Origin: Paracoccaceae bacterium
GTDB taxonomy: Bacteria; Pseudomonadota; Alphaproteobacteria; Rhodobacterales; Rhodobacteraceae
NCBI GenBank assembly: GCA_030697175.1
Contig: JAUYQR010000013.1
Coordinates: 19,984 to 83,983, forward strand
Length of the DNA: 64,000 nt
Direction of reading: 5' to 3'
This document shows positions 19,120 through 27,659 of this stretch, piece by piece. The notes under the pieces were generated by a model, which worked only from the letters and a program-made list of their open reading frames with translations, made no database searches and had not been told where the DNA came from. The stretch's first letter is position 1. The number at the start of each line of letters is the position of its first letter. The position numbers and the translations under genes were made by a program.

Positions 19120-19240
19120 TCCGCGCCTCACCGCAGCCGCACCCGCCCCCTTTGCCGGGCACCTGCAACCGCCCGCGCGGCGGATCACGAAATCCCCCTC
19201 GCTCGCGGCCCCGCACGACCGCCCGGTTCCGCTTCGCCTG

Positions 19241-19261
19241 CCTCCCCCCTCGTGGGGGAGG
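19241..19261. repeat. CCTCCCCC/GGGGGAGG hairpin
   Basis: Perfect 8-base stem with a 5-base loop, followed by GGCTGGGGTGGCGGGC. The sequence style matches short dispersed intergenic palindromes known from many alphaproteobacterial genomes. Only one copy is seen in this window. Confidence 0.4.
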
Positions 19262-19348
19262 GCTGGGGTGGCGGGCTGCTTCCCGCAGACCCGTAAAGAT
19301 TTGGTAAACCGCACCCGCCAAGCCATTGAAAAACAACGACCGAAGAAA

Positions 19349-19365
19349 TGTCCCACCGTGGGACA
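19349..19365. promoter_or_regulatory. 17-base palindrome, probable operator
   Basis: TGTCCCAC-C-GTGGGACA is a perfect 8-1-8 palindrome 43 bases before the aminotransferase start at 19408. TTGAAA at 19326 could be a -35 upstream of it. I cannot assign the regulator. Confidence 0.55.
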
Positions 19366-19407
19366 CCCCCCTTGCGGCAATCCAGAAACCCCCGCAAACT
19401 CGCGCCC

Positions 19408-20508
19408 ATGACCCGCTTCCTCACCCCCCTCGCCGACGCCCTGCCCTCCACCGTTCCCTTCACCGGACCGGAAACCCTGGAACGCCGGCAGGGCCACCCG
19501 TTCCGCGCCCGCCTCGGGGCCAACGAATCCCTCTTCGGCCCCTCCCCCAAGGCCATCAAGGCGATGCAGGACGCAGCCGCTGAGACCTGGAAATACGGCG
19601 ACCCGGAAAATCACGATCTGAAATCCGCCCTCGCCGCCCACCACGGCGTCAGCCCCGCCAACCTCGCCGTCGGCCCCGGCATCGACGGCCTCCTTGGCCT
19701 GATCTGCCGCCTCACGCTCGCGCCCGGCACCCCGGTTGTCACCTCGCTTGGCGCCTACCCGACCTTCAATTTCCACGTCGCGGGCTACGGCGGCGCCCTC
19801 ACCCGCGTGCCCTACGGGGGCGACTTTGAAGACCCCGGTGCGCTTCTGGTCGCCGCCCGCCAGACCGGCGCGCGGCTCCTGTACCTCGCCAACCCCGACA
19901 ACCCGATGGGCAGCCACCATCCGGCTTCGGTGATCGAGGACCTGATCGCCAATCTGCCCGCCGAGACACTGCTCCTTCTCGACGAGGCCTATGCCGACCT
20001 CGCGCCTGCAGGCACCATCCCCGACATTCCCGCCGACCATCCGCAAGTGATCCGGCTGCGGACCTTTTCCAAAGGCTACGGGCTTGCCGGCGCACGGGTG
20101 GGCTATGCGATCACCAACCCCGAGCTTGCGGTCGCTTTCGACAAGGTCCGCGACCATTTCGGCATGACCCGGCTGTCGCAGGCCGGTGCGCTGGCCGCGC
20201 TGCAGGATCAGGCGTGGCTTGCAAAGGTTCAGGCCGAGGTCATCACCGCCCGCGCGCGTGTCACGCGGACCGCTGCGGCCAACGGGCTTGCCGCCCTGCC
20301 CTCGGCCACGAATTTCGTGACCATCGACTGCGGCCGCGACGGCGACTACGCCCGCCGCTTGCTGGCCGAGATCAGCCAGCGGGGCGTGTTCATCCGGATG
20401 CCCGGCGTCGCCCCGCTCGACCGATGCATCCGCGTCAGCCTTGGCGACGAGGCGGCGATGGACGTGTTCGAGGCGGTGCTGCCAGAGGCGCTGAAAGCCG
20501 CCGGCTGA
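19408..20508 (+). CDS. HisC-like pyridoxal-phosphate aminotransferase
   Basis: Fold-type I aminotransferase of the histidinol-phosphate aminotransferase group, 366 residues from ATG 19408. PLP-binding residues are visible: Tyr118 in SLGAYPTF, NPDNPMG (162-168), Asp192-Ala-Tyr195 in LLDEAYADL and the Schiff-base Lys222 in RTFSKGYGLAGARVGYA. RLGANES near residue 35-41 is the substrate-binding N-terminal motif of HisC-like enzymes. It stands alone rather than in a his operon, so the true substrate (histidinol phosphate or an aromatic amino acid) is uncertain. A longer start at 19348 is rejected. A palindromic operator lies upstream. Confidence 0.88.
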   Translation: MTRFLTPLADALPSTVPFTGPETLERRQGHPFRARLGANESLFGPSPKAIKAMQDAAAETWKYGDPENHDLKSALAAHHGVSPANLAVGPGIDGLLGLICRLTLAPGTPVVTSLGAYPTFNFHVAGYGGALTRVPYGGDFEDPGALLVAARQTGARLLYLANPDNPMGSHHPASVIEDLIANLPAETLLLLDEAYADLAPAGTIPDIPADHPQVIRLRTFSKGYGLAGARVGYAITNPELAVAFDKVRDHFGMTRLSQAGALAALQDQAWLAKVQAEVITARARVTRTAAANGLAALPSATNFVTIDCGRDGDYARRLLAEISQRGVFIRMPGVAPLDRCIRVSLGDEAAMDVFEAVLPEALKAAG

Positions 20509-20889
20509 TCACTCGGCCGCGACGCCCTTGGCGGGGCCTACGGCCGGTGCCGGACCAATTGGGGTTTCAGCAGGCCCGAGTTTCGGGCCGGCCGCCGCTG
20601 GTTCAGGGTTGAAAAGCCGCATCGCAGGCTGCTCCGGCACATCCGCACCCAAGGCACGCAGCGGGCGGCGGAAGACGAGCACGTTCTGGAAGGTGGTCTT
20701 GGTGCCGGTAAAGCCCGCCCGTTCGTCGCAGGGCAAGGCATCGGCGCGGACATAGTCCCAGCCCTCGGCACCAAGCTGGTTCATCAGGGTCGACAGGGCC
20801 AGCGCGAACCGCTCCTCCGTCGTCTTGACGCCGCGCGCCTTTTCGCCGCGCCGTGGGGCTGGCACCACATGATACTCGAACCGTTGCAT
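20509..20889 (-). CDS. DUF4177 domain protein
   Basis: 126 residues. The N-terminal half (MQRFEYHVVPAP, then LMNQLGAEGWDYV) has the beta-strand/helix pattern of DUF4177, a small domain of unknown function with a conserved W near residue 44. The C-terminal 45 residues are Pro/Ala rich (EPAAAGPKLGPAETPIGPAPAVGPA) and probably disordered. It is convergent with the aminotransferase (stops adjoin at 20508/20509) and lies 96 bases upstream of nothing but the convergent-free end of gatB on the same strand. Confidence 0.8.
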   Translation of the reverse strand: MQRFEYHVVPAPRRGEKARGVKTTEERFALALSTLMNQLGAEGWDYVRADALPCDERAGFTGTKTTFQNVLVFRRPLRALGADVPEQPAMRLFNPEPAAAGPKLGPAETPIGPAPAVGPAKGVAAE

Positions 20890-20985
20890 TCTACCCTCCG
20901 ACGTCGTCAGACAACGAACTTAAAGCAGCCCGGTTCCCGCCGCATGATGCAATCGCTGCATCGGCAACGGGTTGCCGAGCGGGCT

Positions 20986-22500
20986 TTAGAGACCGAGTTT
21001 TGCGGCAACCAGCGCGTTCACGGTGGCCGGGTTGGCCATGCCGCCGGTCGCCTTGATCACCTGCCCCACGAACCAGCCGGCCAGCTTGGGGTTGGCCTTG
21101 GCCTTTTCGACCTGTTCGGGGTTGGCGGCGATGATCTCGTCCACCGCCTGTTCGATGGCGCCGGTGTCGGTCACCTGCTTCATGCCGCGCGCGGCGGCGA
21201 CTTCGGCGGGGTTGCCGCCTTCGGTCCAGATGATTTCGAACAGGTCCTTGGCCATCTTGCCCGAAATCTCGCCCGAGGCGATCAGGTCGAGGATGCCGCC
21301 AAGCTGGACTGACGACACCGGGCTGTCGACGATGGCGCGGCCCTCCTTGTTCAGGCGACCGAAAAGCTCGTTGATCACCCAGTTCGCCGCCTGCTTGCCG
21401 TCACGGCCCTTGGCGACGGCTTCGAAAAAGCCTGCACTTTCAAGGTCGGCGGTCAGCACGTTGGCGTCGTAATCGGTCAGGCCGAAATCCGACATGAAAC
21501 GGGCTTTCTTGGCGTCGGGCAGTTCGGGCATGGTTGCTGCGATGTGGTCGACCCAGGCCTGTTCGATTTCCAGCGGCAAGAGATCGGGGTCGGGGAAATA
21601 GCGGTAATCATGCGCCTCTTCCTTGGACCGCATCGAGCGCGTTTCGTTGCGGTCGGGGTCGTAGAGGCGGGTTTCCTGCACGATGCTGCCGCCGTCTTCG
21701 AGGATCGCGATCTGGCGACGCGCCTCGAAGTCGATGGCGAGTTGAATGAAGCGCATCGAGTTCATGTTCTTGATTTCGCAGCGTGTTCCCAGATGCGAGA
21801 AGTCCTGCGTGGCCTGATATTTCTCATACTGGCCGGGGCGACAGACCGACACGTTGACGTCGGCGCGCAGGTTGCCATTCTGCATGTTGCCATCGCAAGT
21901 GCCAAGGTAGCGCAGGATCTGGCGCAGTTTGGTGACGTAGGCAGCGGCTTCTTCGGGGCCGCGGATGTCGGGGCGGCTGACGATTTCCATCAGCGCGACG
22001 CCGGTGCGGTTGAAATCGACGAAGGACAGGTTCGGGTCCATGTCGTGGATCGACTTGCCCGCGTCCTGTTCGAGGTGGATGCGTTCGATGCGGACCAGTC
22101 GGGCGACCCCGGGGGAAAGTTCGACCAGAACCTCGCCCTCGCCGACGATGGGGTGGTAAAGCTGGCTGATCTGGTAGCCTTGCGGCAGGTCGGGGTAGAA
22201 GTAGTTCTTGCGGTCAAAGGCCGAGGCGAGGTGGATCTGCGCCTTCAGGCCAAGGCCGGTGCGGACCGCCTGCTCAACGCAGAACTCGTTGATTACAGGC
22301 AACATTCCTGGCATCGCTGCATCAACGAAGGCGACGTTCGAGTTCGGTTCGGCGCCAAAGCTGGTCGAGGCACCTGAGAAGAGCTTGGCGTTCGACGAGA
22401 CCTGGGCGTGGATTTCCATCCCGATGACGAGTTCCCAGTCATGCTTGGCCCCTGCGATGACGCGGGGCTTTGGGGCGGTATGGGTGAGGTCGAGCATCAT
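20986..22500 (-). CDS. gatB: Aspartyl/glutamyl-tRNA amidotransferase subunit B
   Basis: Subunit of GatCAB, which amidates Glu-tRNA-Gln and/or Asp-tRNA-Asn. 504 residues with the N-terminal cradle kinase domain ([24 protein letters not shown], then [15 protein letters not shown]) and a C-terminal YqeY-like tail. gatA and gatC are not adjacent. Two ATGs occur in tandem (22500 and 22497). GGAGG ends one base before the first, so the second, MLDLTHT, has the better spacing. A very stable hairpin lies about 65 bases upstream. Confidence 0.97.
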   Translation of the reverse strand: MMLDLTHTAPKPRVIAGAKHDWELVIGMEIHAQVSSNAKLFSGASTSFGAEPNSNVAFVDAAMPGMLPVINEFCVEQAVRTGLGLKAQIHLASAFDRKNYFYPDLPQGYQISQLYHPIVGEGEVLVELSPGVARLVRIERIHLEQDAGKSIHDMDPNLSFVDFNRTGVALMEIVSRPDIRGPEEAAAYVTKLRQILRYLGTCDGNMQNGNLRADVNVSVCRPGQYEKYQATQDFSHLGTRCEIKNMNSMRFIQLAIDFEARRQIAILEDGGSIVQETRLYDPDRNETRSMRSKEEAHDYRYFPDPDLLPLEIEQAWVDHIAATMPELPDAKKARFMSDFGLTDYDANVLTADLESAGFFEAVAKGRDGKQAANWVINELFGRLNKEGRAIVDSPVSSVQLGGILDLIASGEISGKMAKDLFEIIWTEGGNPAEVAAARGMKQVTDTGAIEQAVDEIIAANPEQVEKAKANPKLAGWFVGQVIKATGGMANPATVNALVAAKLGL

Positions 22501-22566
22501 GCCTCCGGACGGCGGTTTCCGCTGCCGGGTTTAGGGCCGTGCGGGCCGTTGGGCAAGGGGCGACGG

Positions 22567-22618
22567 GCCAGACGCCTGTCCAGACACCTGTCTGGCAGGC
22601 GTCTGGCAGGCGTCTGGC
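22567..22618. repeat. Nested perfect hairpin with direct repeats upstream of gatB
   Basis: GCCAGACGCCTG (22567-22578) pairs with CAGGCGTCTGGC (22596-22607), and inside it CCAGAC/GTCTGG pairs around the loop ACCT, so about 41 bases fold almost completely with one bulged T. The right arm is repeated a second time at 22607-22618 (11-base direct repeat). It separates the TPR-like gene from gatB on the minus strand. There is no U-tract. It may act as a terminator/attenuator or mRNA stabiliser. Confidence 0.7.
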
Positions 22619-22634
22619 ACCCGTATGGCAGTTG

Positions 22635-23867
22635 TCAGGCGACGGCGCGGTCTTCGGGCATGATGGCGGCAAGGCCGGTGCCGCGCACCCCGATCCGGGC
22701 GCCACGCAGGATCGCCGGTCCGAAGATCTGGTTGATGGCAAACACCACCCCGGTGGCACCGTCACGCCACGCGCCAAGGTGAACCTCGGTCAGGCGGTTC
22801 CACAACAGGTCTGACAGCGCGGCCCGGGTCAGACCCAGTTCATAGGATTTGGACGCGCCGTCGATGGCGAAGCCTTCCATGAGTTCAACCATGATGTTCG
22901 CCACAAGGTTGGCGCGATACTGGCACCCGGTCGCGGCCTGAAAATCGGCAAGGCCCGACAGGAACCGCACGATGTCCATGCCCGGAGGAAAATCGCCGAG
23001 GATTTCGGCTGCGGCCATGTAGAACACGGCGTAGGCGGCATTTCCGGTCTGCCCCTCGGTCATGCTGGCTGCGTGCTTTGCCTCGCGGTCGAAATTGGCC
23101 AGCGTGCCAAACCAGTGCGGCAAAAGGTGCTGGGCGTGGATCGCGTGGATGTCTGCATCGGTGGGATCAAGGTCGCACCAGTCCTCATACCAGTCGCGGC
23201 AAAGCGTGCGGCCACCTTCGATGCCGCGCACCAGTTGGTAGCGCGTGGCGGCGAGGATCGGCGACATCTCTTCGATCGGGTCGAACAGCGACAGCACATC
23301 TTCGGCGCGGGCGATGTGGGCGGTCGTTTCGGCCCACATATTGCGGGAAAGGGCTGCACCGGTCGACACCAGACGTTTGGCCCAGGCCAGATCCAGATGC
23401 GCCTGCGCCAGCAGGTGGGCCGCGGCGTAATCATCAGGGTGGGTGTCAAGAACCGCTTCGAAACGGGCGATTTCCGCCTCGGCCGCCGCCCAATCCCTGA
23501 GGTCGATTGCGGCTGCCAAGGCCGACCGTGCGCCACGGCTGATGAGGGTGGCGACACGCTTGCCGCCGCTGGCCGATGCACGCCCCTGATCGGCAAAGCG
23601 CAGGCAATCAAGCAGGTCGGACCATTGGCCGGCATCGGCCATTGCCGCGTGATCGGCCCGGATGCAGTGCCATTCGGTGACCTCGGGGGCCATTTTCAGC
23701 ACCTTGAGATCAAGGCGTTCCAGAACCATGTCGCCGGGCAGCGCTTCGCGGGGCATGTCGGCGAAAGTGTCGGCGAAAGTGTCGGGGAGGCCGAAGGTGG
23801 CGGCGATATTCTGCGCAAGCCCGGGACCCCGGGTTTCCACGAGTGGCAGGGGCTGTGTAATGACCAT
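22635..23867 (-). CDS. TPR-like hypothetical protein
   Basis: 410 residues from ATG 23867, preceded by AAAAGG. The open frame runs on to 24377, but that part overlaps the lipoprotein gene and is Pro/Ser-rich shadow. The body is rich in paired amphipathic helices (for example ALAAAIDLRDWAAAEAEIARFEAVL and AAHLLAQAHLDLAWAKRLV), which suggests tetratricopeptide-like repeats around residues 140-230. There is no signal peptide or catalytic motif. A 12-base DNA repeat makes DTFADTFAD near residue 33. Function unknown. It is divergent from the transglycosylase gene. Confidence 0.72.
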   Translation of the reverse strand: MVITQPLPLVETRGPGLAQNIAATFGLPDTFADTFADMPREALPGDMVLERLDLKVLKMAPEVTEWHCIRADHAAMADAGQWSDLLDCLRFADQGRASASGGKRVATLISRGARSALAAAIDLRDWAAAEAEIARFEAVLDTHPDDYAAAHLLAQAHLDLAWAKRLVSTGAALSRNMWAETTAHIARAEDVLSLFDPIEEMSPILAATRYQLVRGIEGGRTLCRDWYEDWCDLDPTDADIHAIHAQHLLPHWFGTLANFDREAKHAASMTEGQTGNAAYAVFYMAAAEILGDFPPGMDIVRFLSGLADFQAATGCQYRANLVANIMVELMEGFAIDGASKSYELGLTRAALSDLLWNRLTEVHLGAWRDGATGVVFAINQIFGPAILRGARIGVRGTGLAAIMPEDRAVA

Positions 23868-23932
23868 TGGGGAACCTTTTAACACTAGCGGTAAAACTGA
23901 GTGCCAAACTGGCCGCAAATCGGGGCGTAAAG

Positions 23933-24607
23933 ATGGTGACGACAGGGATTTCGAGTGTCCGATCGACGGAAAATCGCTGGCTTTACATCCTGGGGTTGAG
24001 TGTCCTGATGGCGCTATCGGGATGCGTGTCTCCGGCCGATGCGGAGCGGTCTGCCGCCAAGGCCGATTCGCCGGCAATGGGGTGGGACCACCGGCCCGAG
24101 GCGGCAAGCTGGACCTCGGCCACGTTGCTGGCGGTGTCGGCAAAGGATGCGGATCTGGCGCAGGGTGTGCCGGATGATATTGCGGCGTGGTGTCCGGGAT
24201 ATGCCCGGGCGTCGATTGAAGAGCGGCGGATGTTCTGGGCGGGGCTTTTGTCGACGGTGGCGAAGTATGAAAGTTCGTGGAACCCGGCGGCGGCAGGCGG
24301 CGGCGGGCGCTACATCGGCCTGATGCAGATTTCGCCGAAGACGGCGGGGAACCACGGCTGTGCTGCAACCTCGGCAAAAGCGTTGAAGGATGGCGCGGCG
24401 AACCTGCAATGCGCGGTCGAGATCATGGCAGAGCAGGTGGCGCGTGACGGTGTGGTGGCAGGCAGCGGCAATCGCGGTGCCGGGCGGGATTGGATGCCGT
24501 TCCGCGACCGGGAAAAGCGCGCCGAAATTGCCGCCTGGACCGGCGCGCAGCCCTATTGCACCGAAGGCCTTGCGTCGGTCGCGCCGCCCCGGTCGCCACG
24601 CAGCTAG
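23933..24607 (+). CDS. Lipoprotein lytic transglycosylase (SLT domain)
   Basis: Predicted peptidoglycan-cleaving lipoprotein of 224 residues from ATG 23933. The leader ends in the lipobox LMALSGC, with the lipidated Cys at residue 31. The SLT domain starts at FWAGLLSTVAKYESSWNP, where the Glu of YESSWNP is the catalytic acid, and continues with YIGLMQISPKTAG. It lacks the long superhelical domain of Slt70. It ends in a 4-base overlap with convergent pepN. A longer start at 23867 is possible but would put a polar extension before the leader. Confidence 0.85.
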   Translation: MVTTGISSVRSTENRWLYILGLSVLMALSGCVSPADAERSAAKADSPAMGWDHRPEAASWTSATLLAVSAKDADLAQGVPDDIAAWCPGYARASIEERRMFWAGLLSTVAKYESSWNPAAAGGGGRYIGLMQISPKTAGNHGCAATSAKALKDGAANLQCAVEIMAEQVARDGVVAGSGNRGAGRDWMPFRDREKRAEIAAWTGAQPYCTEGLASVAPPRSPRS

Positions 24608-27180
24608 GCCGACCAGGCGACCCCCAGCATCCGCTCGATCATTTCGTGCAGGTCGCGGCTGAGCTTCGGGGTTGCCAGGATGCGTTCGAGTTCCGCCTTG
24701 GCCAACTGTCGGCGCGCCGGATCGTAGCGCCGCCACGTCTCGAACGCGGTGGAGACGCGGGCGGCGGTTTGCGGATTGAGCGGGTCCAGCCGCAAGAGCC
24801 AGTCGGCCACCAGACGGTAGGCTGCGCCGGACAGATGGTGAAATCCGGCGTGGTTGGCGGAAAGCGCGCCGATCGCCGAGCGGAAGCGGTTGGGGTTCTT
24901 CCAGTCAAAGCCGGGGCTGTCGGTCAGCCGGGCGGTGATGCGGGCGGCCTCGGCCGGGGCGGCATGGGCGATCTGCAGCGAGAACCATTTGTCCATCACG
25001 TTGGGGTCGTGCGACCAGCGCGCCTGGAACAGGTCGAGCTGCGCCCTGCCCTTTCCGACGTCGAGGCAGGCAGACAGCGCGCCGATCTCTTCGGTCATGT
25101 TGTTGGCCCTGGCATAGGCCGCCTCGGCCGCAGCCCCGCCATCGAGGCGCGACAACAGACCAAGAGCGGCCACCCGCAAGGCGCGGCGACCGGCGGCCTT
25201 GGCGTCCGGGGTGAAGGGGCCAGCGTCGGCCAGATCGTCGATCAGGCGGGGCAGCCGCGGGCCAAGCCGGGCGGCAAGCGCGTCGCCCATCCTGCGCCGC
25301 GCGGCGTGGATGCGGTCAGGGTCCGGGACCAGGCCTGCGCTGTGCAGGGTCTGGGCCATGTCGTCTTCGCCGGGCAGCCGCAGCGCCAGGGCGCGGTAGG
25401 CGGGGTCGAGGGTTTCGTCCAGCACCAGATGCGCCAATGCATCGAGCCAGTCGGTCGCAGGTTCGGCGCCCTCGGTTACCATCCGGCGCAACACATCCTT
25501 GGCCAGTGCGCGGCCCGCTTCCCAGCGGTTGAAAGGGTCGGTGTCGTGGGCCAGCAGGAAAGCGCGTTCGGAAGGGGGTGTGTCACGGTCAAGCACCACC
25601 GCCGCCGAAAAGCCGCGCAGGATCGAGGGTATCGGACGGGCCGCCAGCCCCTCGAAGCGGAAGCTTTGGCGGGCTTTGGTCATTTCCAGCACGGTGGTCG
25701 GCACCACCTCGTCGCCGTTGGGGTTGAGCAGGCCGACGGCGATGGGCAGCACCTTGGGGTGCTTTTCCGGCTGGCCGGGCGTGGCGGGGTTTTCCTGTTC
25801 GAAGGTCAGGGTATAGACGCCATCGGCGTAGTGGTCGGTGACGTTCAGGCGGGGAGTTCCGGCCTCGGTGTACCAATACTTGAACTGGGAAAGGTCGCGG
25901 CCGGTGGCATCCTCGAACACCTTCAGCCAGTCTTCGATGGTGGCGGCGTCGCCGTCGTGGCGGTCGAAGTAGAGGTCAAGCGCGCGGGCGTAGGCGTCAT
26001 CGCCCACAAGGCGCTTCAACATGCCGATGACCTCGGCGCCCTTTTCGTAGACCGTGGCGGTGTAGAAGTTGTTGATCTCGACGAAACTGTCGGGCCGAAC
26101 CGGGTGGGCCAATGGCCCTGCATCCTCGCGGAACTGGCGGGCGCGCAGGGTCATCACATCTTCGATCCGCCGGACCGCGGCGGAGCGCATGTCGCCGGAA
26201 AACTGCTGGTCGCGGAAAACGGTGAGGCCTTCCTTGAGGCAAAGCTGGAACCAGTCGCGGCAGGTGATGCGGTTGCCGGTCCAGTTGTGGAAGTATTCAT
26301 GGGCGATGATCGCCTCGATCCGGGCGAAATCCTCATCCGTCGCGGTTTCGGGGCTGGCGAGGACGTAGCGGGAGTTGAAGATGTTCAGCCCCTTGTTTTC
26401 CATCGCGCCCATGTTGAAATCGTCGACCGCCACGATGTTGAATACGTTCAGATCGTATTCGCGGCCATACACCTCTTCGTCCCAGCGCATCGAGCGGATC
26501 AGGCTGTCCATCGCATAGGCGCAGCGGTCTTCGTCGCCGCGCCGCACCCAGATGTTCAGCACGACCTCGCGCCCGGACCGGGTGGTGTATTTGGCGGAGT
26601 GCGAGACCAGATCACCTGCCACCAGCGCGAAGAGGTAGGACGGTTTCGGCCAAGGATCGCTCCATACCGCCGAGGCCTTGCCACGCCGGACCGGGTTGCC
26701 GTTCGACAACAGGATCGGCAGCTTGCTTTCGATGCGCACCTTGAAGCGCGACATCACGTCGGGGCGGTCGGGGTAGAAGGTGATGCGGCGAAAGCCTTCG
26801 GCCTCGCACTGGGTGCAATACATGCCGCGCGACATGTAAAGCCCGGTCAGGGCGGTGTTCGCCTCGGGGGCGATTTCCACGACGGTTTCAAGGATGAAGG
26901 GGCGCTTTGGCAACAGCCTTGCCGGCACCGTCAGGCTGGTCGGGTCCAGTTTCGGGGCGACCTCGGCGCCGTCGATGGTGCAGGACACCAGCCGCAGCCC
27001 CTCGCCATCCAGCCTCAGCGCGTGGCGTCCGGGTCTGGCAGGGTTGGGCGCAAGCGCGAGGCGGGCCTTCACCTTGGTGGCGGAGGGCGACAGGGTGAAG
27101 GTCAGATCAACCTTCTCGACCAGATGGGTGAAGGGCTTGTAATCCGCAAGGTGAATGGTTTGCGGGGTGGGATGTGTCAT
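24604..27180 (-). CDS. pepN: Aminopeptidase N (M1 family)
   Basis: Broad-specificity zinc aminopeptidase of the cytosol, 858 residues (E. coli PepN is 870). The exopeptidase motif GAMEN is near residue 258 and the zinc motif HEYFHNW near residue 297, followed by the downstream Glu in CLKEGLTVFRDQ. The C-terminal half is the helical DUF3458 region of bacterial PepN. It is not exported (no signal peptide). It is convergent with the transglycosylase gene. A large antisense open frame over it is a coding shadow. Confidence 0.97.
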   Translation of the reverse strand: MTHPTPQTIHLADYKPFTHLVEKVDLTFTLSPSATKVKARLALAPNPARPGRHALRLDGEGLRLVSCTIDGAEVAPKLDPTSLTVPARLLPKRPFILETVVEIAPEANTALTGLYMSRGMYCTQCEAEGFRRITFYPDRPDVMSRFKVRIESKLPILLSNGNPVRRGKASAVWSDPWPKPSYLFALVAGDLVSHSAKYTTRSGREVVLNIWVRRGDEDRCAYAMDSLIRSMRWDEEVYGREYDLNVFNIVAVDDFNMGAMENKGLNIFNSRYVLASPETATDEDFARIEAIIAHEYFHNWTGNRITCRDWFQLCLKEGLTVFRDQQFSGDMRSAAVRRIEDVMTLRARQFREDAGPLAHPVRPDSFVEINNFYTATVYEKGAEVIGMLKRLVGDDAYARALDLYFDRHDGDAATIEDWLKVFEDATGRDLSQFKYWYTEAGTPRLNVTDHYADGVYTLTFEQENPATPGQPEKHPKVLPIAVGLLNPNGDEVVPTTVLEMTKARQSFRFEGLAARPIPSILRGFSAAVVLDRDTPPSERAFLLAHDTDPFNRWEAGRALAKDVLRRMVTEGAEPATDWLDALAHLVLDETLDPAYRALALRLPGEDDMAQTLHSAGLVPDPDRIHAARRRMGDALAARLGPRLPRLIDDLADAGPFTPDAKAAGRRALRVAALGLLSRLDGGAAAEAAYARANNMTEEIGALSACLDVGKGRAQLDLFQARWSHDPNVMDKWFSLQIAHAAPAEAARITARLTDSPGFDWKNPNRFRSAIGALSANHAGFHHLSGAAYRLVADWLLRLDPLNPQTAARVSTAFETWRRYDPARRQLAKAELERILATPKLSRDLHEMIERMLGVAWSA

Positions 27181-27287
27181 GTCTTCCTGCCGGTCGGGAA
27201 CATTGCGCGTCGGGGCAGGTTAACGGTGCAGCGGCGCCACGACAACGGCTGACCCGATTTTCCCTGCAATGGCGACAGGATGGCACG

Positions 27288-27590
27288 ATGTCGGCACCAC
27301 ACACCAATCTGCAAAAGCAACGCCGCCGCCATATCGGCCCGCTGATCGGGATGATCGTGGTGGTCATCTTCGCCTTGGCGCTGTTGTTCTGGCTGCTGAT
27401 GCGCACCGCCGATCAGGGCACCCCGCCCGAGACCAACGCGGCCCAGATCGACGGGCGGACGGGCGAGGCCACCGCGCAGCCGCCGGCCGATCCGACCGAG
27501 CCGGCCGATCCGACCGAGCCGCAAGACAGCATCGAGACGACGACCCCCGCGCCGACACCGACGACAAGGCCGTCCACCTCGGCCCCCTGA
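27288..27590 (+). CDS. Small single-pass membrane protein with Pro/Thr-rich tail
   Basis: 100 residues from ATG 27288. A basic N-terminus (LQKQRRRH) is followed by one transmembrane helix (about residues 17-37, IGPLIGMIVVVIFALALLFWLL) and a disordered tail. The tail holds a perfect 18-base DNA repeat (27483-27518) encoding PADPTE twice, then TTTPAPTPTTRPSTSAP. Orientation is probably N-in with the tail in the periplasm. Function unknown. It lies 48 bases upstream of the photolyase and could share its transcript. Confidence 0.7.
   Translation: MSAPHTNLQKQRRRHIGPLIGMIVVVIFALALLFWLLMRTADQGTPPETNAAQIDGRTGEATAQPPADPTEPADPTEPQDSIETTTPAPTPTTRPSTSAP
27483..27518 (+). repeat. 18-base tandem repeat, two copies
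   Basis: CCGGCCGATCCGACCGAG occurs twice head to tail inside the small membrane protein gene, making PADPTE-PADPTE in the periplasmic tail. Confidence 0.85.
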
Positions 27591-27633
27591 GAGGCGATTT
27601 GCGATTGAGCCGGCCAGCGGATTTGATATGGAT

Positions 27634-27659
27634 GTTCGATGTCTGTTCTTGTCTGGTTC
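27634..27659 (+). promoter_or_regulatory. Chain of three LexA half-sites over the photolyase start
   Basis: GTTC at 27634, 27645 and 27656, each separated by exactly 7 bases (GATGTCT, TTGTCTG), so two GTTC-N7-GTTC boxes overlap. GTTC-N7-GTTC is the other reading of the alphaproteobacterial LexA box seen at lexA. The chain covers the ATG at 27639. Part of it is coding, so chance is possible. Confidence 0.5.

Larger units (their letters stand above)
19062..19407. other. Noncoding stretch between valS and the aminotransferase
   Basis: 346 bases without a supported gene. It contains the valS hairpin (19095-19119), a second hairpin in the CCTCCCCC...GGGGGAGG style common as dispersed repeats in alphaproteobacteria (19241-19261), and a 17-base palindrome (19349-19365) ahead of the aminotransferase. 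The short open frame beginning at 19348 runs into the aminotransferase frame but starts inside the palindrome. Confidence 0.6.

Noticed and set aside
19348..19407. Upstream in-frame start of the HisC-like aminotransferase
   Set aside because: Would begin inside the 17-base palindrome and add 20 residues without family similarity; ATG 19408 fits homologues.
24490..27252. 920-residue plus-strand open frame
   Set aside because: Antisense of pepN, no recognisable domain.
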